From positions 11,912,001 to 11,976,000 of the forward strand of contig NC_058339.1 of NCBI RefSeq assembly GCF_905475395.1: DNA of 64,000 nucleotides, given 5' to 3'. The position numbers and the translations under genes were made by a program. The notes under the pieces were generated by a model. That model saw only the letters and a list, made by a program, of their open reading frames with translations. It ran no database searches and was not told the DNA's origin. This DNA is from Chrysoperla carnea. Taxonomy: Eukaryota > Arthropoda > Insecta > Neuroptera > Chrysopidae. This document shows, in pieces, positions 12,855-24,764 of the stretch. The first letter of the stretch is position 1, and the number at the start of each line of letters is the position of its first letter.

Positions 12855-13380
12855 TAAACTAACTTTGATCAAAAATTTGAAAAGTATGATCCAGATTTAG
12901 TAGGATTATACATAGGATAGCATATAACATACTTGGTTTATCTAGATTGGATAAAATTTGGAAGTGATAGAATAAAATAAAAAATTTTTGGATTCTGATG
13001 AAGTCATAAAGTTGAAAAATTCGATTTTTTTGATAACACAGGCAAATTTAATCCGAACTTATTGGAATTTTTTTTGAAACCCACTAATTTTGTGTCATTC
13101 TTTTTAGCTACAATGTCAATTTTTCCCTACCTAACACTTATTTGCTTAATTCCAAGACCAGGACACCACAATCTTGAAACCTATTAGAACTAGGTTAATT
13201 TTGATCACAAATTTGAAAAATATGGCCCAAATTTAGTAGGATAACACACTTGGTTTATCAAAATTGGATAAAATTTGGATAATATAGAGCAAAATTAATT
13301 TTTTTGGATTCTGATGACGTCATCAAGTTAAAAAATTTGATTTTTTTGATAACACAGGCAAATTTAATCCAATCTACTCG
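12855..13380 (+). repeat. diverged 316-bp satellite unit, about 1.6 copies
   Basis: Two tandem units of the repeat that forms the clean array at 51629-52890. Landmarks are TTTAGTAGGAT, TTGGATTCTGATGA and TTTTTTTGATAACACAGGCA. The first unit has a small duplication-like insertion (ATAGGATAGCATATAACATA), and the second ends part-way through, at about 13380. They are more diverged than the 51-kb units, so this is an older fragment. Confidence 0.75.
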
Positions 13381-14244
13381 TCTATCACTCATGTTTTTCG
13401 GTTTTTTATCCTCGATTAGAATGTTTTCAATAGCAAACAATAATTCGTATACCACTGATCATAGTAGTAGTATAATCCTCAACATCATTATGTTAATTCA
13501 AATAGTTTGAATATAATTATATTTCCTAGTAAGTTGTTATAAATACTATATAAAGCGTTAAATAATATTTAATGTTTAAAAGCATGCAAATATAATCATA
13601 GGGATAATTTTAATGGTATATAGATTGATACTAAAATAAACCCCTAATATTGCTATATACTTATATATTCTATACAGGGTGATTTGATTCACTCTAATAC
13701 ATCGAAAAAATAAAGAAATGTAATATAAACAATAATAAAATGTCACATTGTTTTCTTAATTTTTGATATTATTTATAAATATTAAAAAATATATTATCCT
13801 TATTTGACTGCAAACTAATTAAATTGTTTTGAATAATAATAATTGATTGTATTACTATAATTGAGCCCCAGCAACGCGTGGTCGGGTTGATTAGTTTTTA
13901 TAATATAATATAATACACATTTGAAGGTAGCATGTAGATACATATTTTGAAAATAATATTTTAACACCTGTTAGTTCATATCAAATTTATTCACGGATAT
14001 GTAATAGAATATAACAATATATTTCGTGAAATAATAATATATTATAAAATTAATATTTTCAAAACTAATAAATATGATATATTGTATATAGTATTGATTG
14101 ATTTTATTATTTACACAACAAAACAGCACGAAATGTATTAATCATCAAATATATATACCCTAAATCAAATTATATTTATTATAGGTAGATATATATAAGA
14201 GAACGTTTCGGGCCTAGAATTAAAATTTATTCGTTTTTTAAGAA
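13381..14244. other. intergenic, nothing recognised
   Basis: Very AT-rich, with many runs of ATATAATA. The 68-codon open frame at 13304-13510 arises from satellite sequence and is not a gene. Confidence 0.4.
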
Positions 14245-14970
14245 GATATGCAAGGATTGAATAATACTAGAGATTTCAATAAAAATTTATAAATACATTT
14301 TTTTATTAACAAAGTTTCCAAATTTCATAAAAAATTCCTAGGTCATTGGGATTTTTATTATTATTTTATCGTTCAAAGTTGGCTGAAAAAAAGATGAATC
14401 ATTTTCGCTCCGTGCGTGAGATTCGTTTCCATGGTAACGATACACTACTTTAATTATAGAATTGTATGGATGCATATATAATTGTATGGATTGCATTTAA
14501 GACTTACATTGAAAATTTAATATTATTGTCTCACAAATTTAAATAAATAATTATGATAATTAACATTTGAAAAATAATATTTGTACAATTTGATTTCTTA
14601 TTTTCACAATTTTTAATGCATTAAGTTTAATTAATTCGTGTTTTACAATAATTTTAATTTGACATTTCTATAACATTAACATGTAAAGAACGGCAAATTA
14701 GTAATAACAGCCCCCTATAACGCCAAAATTTTTCACTGGAAGCGCTGGCATCGATTTTATTCTCCCTACCATGACTACGCACACAACGAATAGGTTATCT
14801 TTTCAAGTAGATATTTCTATATCAAAAAATCTATAGAGTGTGATAAAAAACTATCTAAAATATTTATACAATCTTTTAGTTTATAATAATATCATAAAAA
14901 TATAAGGTTGTCAATGATATAAAAACAAAATTTTAATTTAATTATGAGTTCATCAAAGATCCATCATAGT
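14245..14970 (+). repeat. dispersed repeat C, copy 2, interrupted
   Basis: Halves 14245-14401 and 14789-14970 align with the uninterrupted copy at 24816-25120. The junction falls at GATGAATCAT / ATAGGTTATC, so about 387 bp were inserted here. Confidence 0.65.
14402..14788. mobile_element. insertion inside repeat C, possible MITE
   Basis: The block interrupts repeat C where two other copies are continuous. Its ends are imperfect inverted repeats: TCGCTCCGTGCGT on the left, and TCGTTGTGTGCGT reading inward from the right. No coding frame, and the target duplication is unclear. Confidence 0.5.
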
Positions 14971-15299
14971 CAGTCAGAAGAATCAAAATTTTTTTCATTT
15001 TGTAAATACTGTATTAGGTACTGTTTACAAAATGATTCAAGGTAAACTCTAGGTGCTACATCTTACCCTATACACACACACACACACAGACACAGCTTAT
15101 TATTACAAAATTATACAATATTATTAACCTAAATTTTATAATTTGATTAACCCTTTTCATTTATCTGAAAATATATAATTTGAAAAGTGTATTGTATTCA
15201 AAATGTTTATATACACCTATAATATACTTGGTGAAGGTGAATATTTCTTCTTCGAAGCTATTTAATTGGTGTTTGCAGTCGATATTAATAATAATATTT

Positions 15300-15859
15300 A
15301 TACCATGTATATATGAAATATATACATGGTATACTAAGTTTAGTCTCAAGTTTGTACACGCTTAACAACATTGATGCTTCGAACAAAGTTTTAGTATAGG
15401 TTTTCATAAAATCACCTAAGTAATCCTTTTTCGGTTGTCTGCCTGTACATCTGTCTGTCTGTCGACACAATAACTCAAAAACGAAAAAAGACATAAAGCT
15501 GAAATTTTTATAGTGTGCTAAGGACGTGAAAAGTGAGAGTCAATTGGGTCCTGTCTTGTAAACCGTTAGAGATAAAACAAAAGTTTTATTATGGAAAAAT
15601 GTTTCTTATAGAAAAATAAACAACTTTTGTTTGAAACATTTTTTCGTAAACATCACTATTTACCCGTGAGATCGCAAATTAGGTACAAATTGTATAGTTT
15701 GTATTATTTGGGAATATCAATTATATGTGTGTGACATGTGTGTATGTGCGGCTACCTAAGAGTGGCTTTCTTTCGTTACTTACATGACGTAAAGAAAAAA
15801 CTGTCTATACATGGTATTTCAACAATTAACTCAGTCAATTGTTTGTTTTCATTTGTTTT
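15300..15859 (+). repeat. dispersed repeat A, copy 1
   Basis: A family of about 550 bp present five times near full length in this window (also 25526, 38991, 42480 and 59477) and once in part (16938). Each copy begins with ATACCATGTATA-type sequence and ends near TTGTTTTCACTTG. A matching inverted ATACCATG piece lies about 50 bp from the far end. Each copy carries a tract of CTGT/GGAC-like tetranucleotides after AAAATCACCTAA. No protein frame. Class unknown; most likely a non-autonomous transposon. Confidence 0.7.
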
Positions 15860-16148
15860 AATTGATTTTACCTAATCTAATTTGATTAATTATATTAATG
15901 GGAAAACGTATAAGATCGAAAAGATTTTACACTAAAATATCATCCAGGGAAGTCAATGCTCGTAGGATGCCCGATCTTTCATAAATAGGTACTATCGTTT
16001 CGTTTTTCTGCTCTATTTCAAAAACCGTTCAACTAAATTTTTAGATAATTTTATCTTCTACAACTTTTATTATAAATTTAAATACAATTGAAGTCAAAGA
16101 AACAAGATATTAAGGAGACTGACACGTGACCATATGGATTCCAAGATT

Positions 16149-16391
16149 GATTCCCTATTTTGCCTGAGCGGATTATATATAGAATACCGAGGAAATGAAG
16201 CGAGGAACTACAAAGTTCGATAAGCATTAAAAATTTGAAAATATAGTGAAATACCTTGCTTCTATCAAATGATCCCCTTTTTTGACTCAGTAGATTATAT
16301 ATGTAATATCGAGGAAGTGATAGTAAAACTAGAAATTTCGATAAGTATTAAAAATTTGAAAATATAGTGAAAAGCTTTGCTTCTGTCAAAT
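16149..16391 (+). repeat. tandem duplication, two units of about 121 bp
   Basis: Two adjacent diverged units, each with GATTATATAT, TCGAGG or CCGAGG, TTAAAAATTTGAAAATATAG and TTGCTTCT. A local duplication of unknown origin. The rest of 15860-16937 holds nothing recognised. Confidence 0.55.
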
Positions 16392-16937
16392 TTATAAAAC
16401 AAATCTAATCATGTTTTAGATTTTGAAAATGCTTAAATTATGAAAAAATAGTTTATAATTTATCGATTTTTGTGTTCTAAAACTTTAACAAATATGTAAA
16501 AAAAAAATAAATTTTACAGTTGAGGAACAGGAAACAAAAAATAACCTGTAAAAAATGTTCATCTAAAGAATGATGTTTTTTCTATGTATAGTACTATATA
16601 TGCCACTTGAAAAAACTGGAAATGACTGAATATTTTATAATTACATTTTCATAAAAAATAAAATGAAGTCTGAATAAAAAAACTAGTGTGAAATTAAACG
16701 TAACACGGGAAAGGAAAAACTTATACATAGAACTTTTATTTTCCTTTTGTACAATCCTTGTTATAATGGATGAATAATTGGTGACTTCCTGTAATTGTTC
16801 CGTTCAAAACAACTACCACCATTAACTATAAACCAGCAGAGGTAGATAGATGTATGCATACGATATCGTTTAAGGTGTGCCATAAATTTTTTAATGATAA
16901 ATACAAATTTATAAATCATATAAACAATTTTATTATA

Positions 16938-17240
16938 GGTATCTTGATATATATATCAAGGTATAATAATTTTAGTCCAAAGTTTATAACACTCAGAAAT
17001 AATAAATCCATTTCGTTTGTCTGAACGTCTGTCTGTTCGACCATCCATCCGTCATCACGAAAACTCAAAAACGAAAAGAGATAGCAAGCTGAAATAACAT
17101 CGTGCTATAGACGTAAAAAATGAGTTTGAGTTCGTAAATGAGCAATGTTGGATAATTGGGTCTTGAGTACGTAGGATCCATTTTGTAAACCGTCAGAGAT
17201 AGGCCAATAGTTAAAACGTAAAAAATGTTCTTTTTAAAAA
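16938..17240 (+). repeat. dispersed repeat A, partial diverged copy
   Basis: Keeps the start (AAGGTATAATAATTTTAGTC), the CTGTCTGT tract, AACTCAAAAACGAAAAGAGA and AACCGTCAGAGATAG, then loses similarity. The 3' half is missing. Confidence 0.55.
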
Positions 17241-17329
17241 TTCATTTTTAAACACGCCTATGATAGTATTTCACGCCTATAGTTATGGAACGCCTTCACG
17301 CCTTTAGATAGTATTTATGGCTTTTTTTA

Positions 17330-17625
17330 AATCCTGAACGTGTCTGCCTGTTTGTGGCATCGTAGCGCCGAAACGGATAAACCGATTTTAATTTTTTTTT
17401 TGTTTCATTTAAAAGGTTATTTAATGAAGAGTATTCTTAGCTATGTTTCAAGTGCGAGTTTAGGGTTTCGTACCCGAAAAAACTGATAAATTGGCGATAA
17501 CCCTCAAAATCGATTCAGTTTGGAGAAGCCTCTAAGGATAAACTTAATTTTATGGAAAGTGTTCTTAGATATGTTTCAGGAGCGAGCTTAGAGTTTCGTA
17601 CCTGAAAAATTTGTCGGGGGTTTTT
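17330..17625 (+). repeat. dispersed repeat B, copy 1
   Basis: Family recognised by GGCATCGTAGCGCC, a run of T, then GTTCTTAGCTATGTTTCA and GGTTTCGTACCCG. Here the second half is duplicated in tandem (17400-17480 and 17520-17620). Other copies are at 27366, 35255, 35816, 36262, 47100 and 53585. No coding frame. Confidence 0.6.
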
Positions 17626-18563
17626 AAATTTTGTTCATTGAATTAAATTTAATCAATTGTTTCTATTTAAACGATTTTTATAAAGCAGCTTTTAAAAATT
17701 TCTGCCTATCCCGTTTAAAAACTCAGTGCAACTTGATTAAACTTAAAATTCGAACACTTTTAATGGAAAGTCATATACTTAATCTTCTCCTACTCCCATC
17801 TGGTTTGTCAATTTAACAAGAAAATTGCATGATAATTTCCATGATTGTTCATAATTACCTTGAACGGTAGCGATAGAATATGAATATTGTTATATTAATT
17901 TTTTTACGTGAATATAAATGACTCACCAAGGAAATAAATTTAACAGCAAACAAAAATATTTAAAAAATCAAATAAATTTTAATAAACCAGATAAAACTAG
18001 TTATAAACACGGAACAGAATTGACAAAATAAAAGGTATATTTTTAATCGAAGTTTAAATAAAACCTGAAAAAGTTTATATCGTTTGAGATTAAAAATTCA
18101 ATGTATGTAATCCCTTGATGAAAACTAAAATCGTTTTATATGGAAAAACGGGGTGCTTTTTTTAAGTTAACATATGCTTTAAACTTGATAAATAAATTTA
18201 ATTAGAGGAAAATGCTACTCACGAATTTGTTTTTGTTAACTTTTACTTATCGTTTAAAGACATGATCCTTTTTAAGATGAAATAAATCAAATTGAAGACT
18301 TGAAATGATCATTGTTTTGTAAATTACTAATTATTCAATTCGTATTCTTATTTATATATTATTTAATACCGTTTATTCGTTAGTGAAAATATAATAATTA
18401 TATAATTATCATAATAATTAATTTTTGCGTGTTTCATAACAATAAAGAAATTGTGTCCTCTAAATTATTGTCTCTAATTAACTATATTTTAATCTGATGA
18501 CATCAAGTTTTATATTTTCATAAATTTCAAACAAGAAATAGGAATTATTACAAATACAGAATG
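17626..18563. other. intergenic, nothing recognised
   Basis: AT-rich DNA before the 18.6-kb palindrome. The 61-codon frame at 17631-17816 has no support. Confidence 0.4.
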
Positions 18564-19018
18564 TAACAAAAAAATGTATGCGTCAGTCCAAAACTAACAG
18601 CGTCAAAAGTGAAACTTTTTATGTAATTCAAAAACTGTCAATGAGTGTACAAAAAAATACATTGCAGCAAAGAAAAATTGACTGGAAATTATAATAAAAA
18701 TGATTTATAATAAAAATCAAGAAAAATCTACAGACTATCCCGAATTAATTACTACGGAAGTTTCACTTGTACGTATATGTATATAGTTTTACGTATATGT
18801 AAATAATAGTACGTACGAGTGAAACTTCCGTAGTAATTAATTCGGGATAGTCTGTAGATTTTTCTTGATTTTTATTATAAATCATTTTTATTATAATTTC
18901 CAGTCAATTTTTCTTTGCTGCAATGTATTTTTTTGTACACTCATTGACAGTTTTTGAATTACATAAAAAGTTTCATTTTTGACGCTGTTAGTTTTGGACT
19001 GACGCATACATTTTTTGT
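18564..19018. mobile_element. 455-bp palindromic foldback element
   Basis: Two near-identical inverted arms (18564 to about 18768, and about 18810-19018) around a short centre with ACGTATATG-type repeats. The outer ends read AAAAAATGTATGCGTCAG. The arms differ at very few positions. Each arm contains ATAAAAAGTTTCACTT or a close variant, which also occurs alone at 19327-19355 and 19580-19608, so pieces of this family are scattered next to the main copy. No coding. Confidence 0.75.
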
Positions 19019-19068
19019 ATCTTCATTGACAATAACTGAGAATAAAAACAATATTAAAAATATTAAAT

Positions 19069-19608
19069 AAATAAATAAAGATCGACATATAAGATTTAAA
19101 TGTAAGTAGGTTTGAACTATCCTTCTTTAATAAAAAAATTATCAAAAAAAGATAGTAGATACAAACATTTACTATTTATTGTAAATTATAAAATGAATAT
19201 TCCAAACAAAGATATCTCTAAACATATATTAAATAGATATAGACATTACATATAACATTTAATAAATAAAGATCGACATATAATATTTAAATGTAAGTAG
19301 GTTTGAACTATCCTTGTTTAATAAAAACGCTAGTGTCCCATAAAAAGTTTCACTTTAATAACATTTAATAAATAAAGATCGACATATAAGATTTAAATGT
19401 AAGTAGGTTTGAACTATCCTTGTTTAATAAATAAATGTTATATGTACAGTTATCAAGTCCCACGGCCTCTCTCACTCTGCTGGAGTAAATGGTAATAAGA
19501 AAGAGACAAGGAGTTTAACAGTTTGTTAGCTTGTTAGCTTGTTAGCTTGTTAGCTGTACGAGTTAACTCTCATGACAAAACGCTAGTGTCCCATAAAAAG
19601 TTTCACTT
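19069..19608 (+). repeat. local cluster of short duplicated blocks
   Basis: Three copies of an approximately 63-bp block (19069-19131, 19260-19325, 19367-19430), each with AAAGATCGACATATAA, AAATGTAAGTAGGTTTGAAC and TATCCTT. Two copies of ACGCTAGTGTCCCATAAAAA (19327, 19580) are interleaved with them. A GCTTGTTA octamer is repeated about four times at 19523-19553. The cluster suggests repeated local insertion or recombination of the neighbouring foldback family. Confidence 0.65.
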
Positions 19609-20382
19609 CAAAAATTCGTAAGTGTCTTTCAAATATTTATACTAATAATAAAATAACTTAAATCGTTTGTCTATGCACAATAATCGTACATCGTGGACCA
19701 TCTAATTAAGGTAATTGAGTCACGCAGAGAAAATCTTAAGATTAAAAGATAAAATAAACAACAAATTAAATTATTTTCGAAAACTTAAAATAATTGTATA
19801 GCTTTTTCAAAACGTTATAAATACTTTATAAAACATGTCTCCATTGAACTTACCTTTTTTAGTTATACCATGATATCAAGGATCACCACTATACCTTAAA
19901 CAAACAAAAAATTAAATTAAAAAGTTATTTTCACGGTTCTTCTTTCATACTCGTAAATTTTTGACGCTTCAAACTAATTTTATTCTGATATTCAAACGAT
20001 TGGATAGTCGGGTTTGAGTTTTTACTTTTTATTTTATGAAATTTATCAATAAGACTTTTTTATTTAAACCATTCTGTATTTATTCTTTTAATAAATATAA
20101 GACAGATATACATACCCTTTAATTTAATATGATTTATTTTATTAATCTTTTTATGAGGTTAAACTGAATTTATATACTAACTACTGTTAATATAATAATA
20201 ATGAAAATATACACTGAATGTAACAGAAAAGTATTTTAATATAACTAACTGAAAGCAAAAATATCGGATTTCTTAAATATTTATTACACAAAGTACTTTT
20301 AATTGCACATAAGCATTAAAGTATATTTTTATCTATGTTATTTTCATGATACCTACGTGTTTTCAATATTAATAAAAACTAG

Positions 20383-20470
20383 CCCGTCCCGTGTGGAGTT
20401 CCGCTGTGCGGTACTTGTGACTAAAAACGGTGATAAATATCAACAGTAATTTACTTTATTGTTTCTTATA
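20383..20470 (+). repeat. dispersed repeat G, copy 1
   Basis: Resembles 61679-61745: both have ACTAGC, GTGCGGTAC, GTGAC and AAATATCAACA followed by AATTT. A short diverged fragment of unknown class. The flanks 19609-20382 and 20471-21734 hold nothing else recognised. Confidence 0.4.
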
Positions 20471-21734
20471 GGCAATCATAGATACGTTATACAAATTATA
20501 TAATGAACAAAATTAAATATTAATATTATTTCTCTTGCTTTTTTTTTTCCTAAGTGGTACATTTTTAGACCGTTAGTCTATTTTCGTCAGTAGCCAGTAC
20601 GATATGTCTGAAAATGAAGGTTTACACATGGAATTTGATATCAGAATAAGGAAGATATCGGATGAAATATTAAAAATAGATTAAAAATAGATATCAAGAG
20701 TATCTCTATCTGAACCTAGACACATTTTCACGCTACATATCCATAAATCTTGATTATTAGCTTTGGACAAATGCTTTGTGAAGGGCTGAACTATTCAGTC
20801 TTGATTTTTTGGCCTTGACCATTAGCAAACCAAAACTGGATCAACCTGGTTTGGCCTTTCCTGCATTCGATCGCGTCTTATGATAACACTATCTCGGTCA
20901 CAGCTCCTACTATAACAATTTATAATACTTGTTAAATTCAACACTGTTACTCTCTGTAAATTTTTACCTATTAGGGCATATTATGGTTTTTGCAGCACAA
21001 ATATTATGATGTTATTCTTAGAACACTTTAAACGTTGCTGTTAGCATTTGATTTAATTAGAATGTCGTATTTCTTTGATGTACGAAAAAAAAAAGTTTTA
21101 CACAGGAAATAAAAGTTGAAGTTTGTTTGTGACATAAAATTTTTCCCATTAAATGAAATGTTGCGCCTATCTATATAATGTAAGAGTATTATTAAAAAAT
21201 AATATTTTTTCATAATCTTTGTTCCGCGTCTTTCATTAATAATCCAGTTAAATCAGATAATCATCTAGAAAAATGAATTCTCAGATCTTGGTAAAATAAA
21301 ATTTGGTGTGTTGTGTTCTGATACATTAGATACATCTACAATCGAAACAACTTTTCGCCCTTGCCTGAATTCCACTCAATCAGTTCCTGTTTTTGGCTAC
21401 AATCAAGATATTTTCATTGATTTTTATCCGAGAACTGTTGCTTTTTAAGAAAGTTCTTAGAATGTGAAGAAGTGTTTTTATTTAAACACGAAATTATTTT
21501 GAATTTTCTCAAATTCTTTCAAACATTTTTTGGAATTTAAAAAAGACACTCTGAATAGTAATTTACATTTTAACTTGTTTTCATATAATATTTAATTAAA
21601 ATATATATGTAAATTAGGTAATGTTAGTAAGTTACTAAAAAAAAATTAATAATTTATATTTTAATTTAAATTTTCGAATGGAAATAAAAAAGAAAAAGAA
21701 AGGGAAATAATAACACTATTAATTTCCTATTTGG

Positions 21735-22200
21735 GGAAAGATAAAATAAAAATCCTTTTTTTGTTTCTTGCTAAACAATAAATGCTTTTAGTTTATGCAT
21801 TCAAACAAGCGGTAGTAGGTACGACATTAGCAACCCTAATAGCTTTCTGTTCTGAGTTAATTATAATTATTTTGTAAGCCATTCAAAGTTATTTCCTTAC
21901 TAATGTAGATGGTTAATATGCATCTACTGTTACACTATCGGCGTACGTATCCTGGCCTCTTGCATATTTTACATCTATTGGAGAAAAGATAAAGTAAAAG
22001 GCTTTTTTTGTTTTTTTCTAACAATACGAGGTAGTAGGTATTGATTCGATCCTTAATAGTTAAACCAATAACTTTCTAATTAAATAAATAATAGTTATTA
22101 TTTTGTAAGCTATCTCCCCACCCATTTTTAGTAAATTGTGACTTACGTTTACTTTCTTTGACATTATCGGCGTATTCTGGTTTCTTGCTTATTTTACAAA
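21735..22200 (+). repeat. diverged tandem duplication, about 230-250 bp units
   Basis: Two units share GGAGAAAAGATAAA or GGGAAAGATAAAATAAA, CTTTTTTTGTTT, GGTAGTAGGTA, TTATTTTGTAAGC and TATCGGCGTA followed by TCTTGC. The second unit is followed to 22327 by a reverse-strand frame without family support. Confidence 0.5.
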
Positions 22201-22499
22201 GCAGTCGATGTATAATCTTACTATACGCTTGAGCAGATAGCATATAGCGACTTTTGATTGGGTGAACCGATTTTGATGATTCTTTATCTGTTTGAAAGCT
22301 GGTGCTTCCCGTGTGGTCCCATTTCATTTTGGTTTAGTTCTGATAACGGCATCCATGAGAAAGATGTAAAAGTCTTAAATTTGGATTAAGTATGCATGAC
22401 AAGAGGACGAATAACTCAATATCAACCCAACCGATTTCGATTATTTTTTTTTAGTAACAAATTAGTTAGTGTACTTCAGATTCACTAAAAATCATAAAA

Positions 22500-22775
22500 T
22501 AAAAAAAACTTTTAACAAAAAGAAAACCGATTTCAAAAGAAAAACTTTTCCAAAACAAATTAGTATGCACTAAAAAGTAAAAAAATTACGATAATATAAT
22601 GTAGTTAAAATTATTGTTATTTATGTAGTCGGTGTCAGCCATGGAAACAACTCTGACAGAACAGTATGCTACACTAGCTTGGCTGACACCGACTCCAAAA
22701 ATAACAATAATTTTAACTACATTATATTTATTTCTTTTGAAGTCAGTTTTTTTTTTCTTAAAAGATTTTTTTATT
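22500..22775. mobile_element. MITE with nested inverted arms
   Basis: Outer inverted ends are AAGAAAACCGATTTCAAAAG (22520) and TTCTTTTGAAGTCAGTTTTT (22731). Inside them a second pair of 50-bp arms (22592-22641 and 22680-22728) carries GTCGGTGTCAGCCA and its complement around a 38-bp loop. Ends of this CTTTTGAAGTCGGTTT type recur in many insect MITEs; that link is from memory. No coding. Confidence 0.7.
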
Positions 22776-23990
22776 AAGATATTTTATAATGACTTTAATT
22801 TTACCAATATCTGTCAATTAAATATTTACAATAATTGAAATCTTGCAACCCACGATAAAATTTTTGTTTTCGATTTTCAGAACGAAATGAATAATTTTTT
22901 ATCAGAAAGTTAAATAAATGGTTTGTGTAAATTACTAAACCGTAAATGTTTGGAATATAACAAAACTTAATTTGCTATTATATTATCCTTGTTTATATTA
23001 GGTATTTGTTAGTTTGTTGGACTTTCGTAATATATGTATATTATGTATATTATATTATCCATATAAACCGGAAACATGTGTTAGATAAGTATATTTCGTA
23101 AGTATTTGATAAAAATGTTTTTAAATGACCTGGTTAAAAGCATTACAAAAGTTTTAGCTACAAATTGTGTGATTTTAACAAGTTTCGAATTAGTTTCATT
23201 TTCTTTCTAGGTACTTTATAGCCAAGCATAATAGGATTACTTATGGGTTTTAAATTAATCTGTTTTAAAATTTAAAGTTAATGGTCTAAATTTATTCTGT
23301 AAAAAATTTTTATTGTGCCAAGATTCATACTTTTCTTTCATTCAGCGAATTTTCACTGGACTATTCCTTTATTATAGCATATTATGCCAGTAAAATCTTA
23401 CAAAAAAAAACACTAAAATCGTTAAATGCAATCTAAAGCTGCTTTTTTAGTAGGTTATTTGAATACCTTAGAAAATTTCTAGCAAACAAAAAGTTCTGCT
23501 TGAAAAACGTAGTTTCAGATTCCTCTAAAGGGTCCAAATACCATACCATAAACGCAGCTTTACATCACCTTCGAGCCACTATTTGCACTACTTTTTAAAA
23601 ATTTCGAAAAAGTATTTACTAGAAAACGTTTTTTTCGGTTTGTTCACTTTTATTTTTTTGGAGAAAATGGACTTCAATTACAATTTTTAGATAATGTAAT
23701 TGTTTTAAATATTTTAGTAATAATTTAAAAATTTTATTTAAATAATAGATTATCAGTTGTTTCGTTTCCTCAATTATATTTGAAAGTATATTAAATTTAA
23801 TTTTCGAATTCCAAGAATGGTTTTCTCAAGAGAATTTGAAAAAACAAATAATACCTACAAATAAAAAAATATAAGAATTCTTAATTCATTTTTATTGCGT
23901 AAGATAACAGAGTAACAATTGTTAGGTTCGTATTTCACATTAAATTTTGTAATTTCAACTTGTTTTTTTAATAAAAATTTTTTTTGAATT
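22776..23990. other. intergenic, nothing recognised
   Basis: AT-rich. No inverted ends, exons or repeats shared with the rest of the window were seen before the tandem repeat at 24 kb. Confidence 0.4.
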
Positions 23991-24480
23991 TTTCTCGATT
24001 TTTCCTTAAAAAAATTACAAAAAAACGAAAAAATTTTTTAATCTCTAATTTCGATAAAACTCAGTATATAAGATAATATTGACCCAAAAAATACAAAAAT
24101 CGGGTGCATTTGTTGACTGGTCGAATAGTTTTTGAGATACGGGCTAAAATCGATCAAAATATTACGATATCTCAGAAACTCTGCATCCAATCGTTAAATT
24201 AACCTGATTTTTATACTTTTTGGATCAAAATTACCCCATCCAAATTTCATCAAATTCCCAAACAAAATGTTTTTTCCCGATTTTCTCGATTTTTTTCAAA
24301 GGGTAAAGGGCCCTTAATAAAATTGCACTAAAACGAAAAATTTTTTGTATCTCCAATTTCGATAAAACTCAGTATATAAGGTAATTTTGACCCAAAAAGT
24401 ACAAAAATCGGGTGCATTTGTTGACTGGTCGAATAGTTTTTGCGATACGGACTAAAATCGATCCAAATATTTTAACACAC
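23990..24480 (+). repeat. tandem repeat 2, about 1.6 units of 308 bp
   Basis: The landmark TTCGATAAAACTCAGTATAT occurs at 24050 and 24358, a spacing of 308 bp. Units also share AAAAATCGGGTGCATTTG, TTGACTGGTCGAATAG and GATATCTCAGAAACTCTG. The same family forms a longer array at 43690-44480. No coding. Confidence 0.75.
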
Positions 24481-24764
24481 CAAGTTTTTAATGTGTATTG
24501 ATTATTTTACAAATAGGCTGCTGTCCCGCGGATTAAACGCTTGTATGGCTTTAAAATTATGAAATATATGAATCCAGCTCTGTTTTAAAATTAAATATAA
24601 TAATAAAGTTTAAATATAGAAAACGGATGTTGGTTTTGTAGTATATGTACTCGTATATAATGAATTTTTGTGTTTTTGTTACATTAATTTATCAAAAAAT
24701 ATGAAAAATAAAGGAAAAACAAAAGACACATAAACTTGTCGTTTATTTTTTTAAACCACATATA

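Noticed and set aside
15300..16030. Repeat A as a Helitron
   Set aside because: There is a hairpin-like end, but no CTRR terminus or TC start, and it keeps an inverted ATACCATG pair; class left open.
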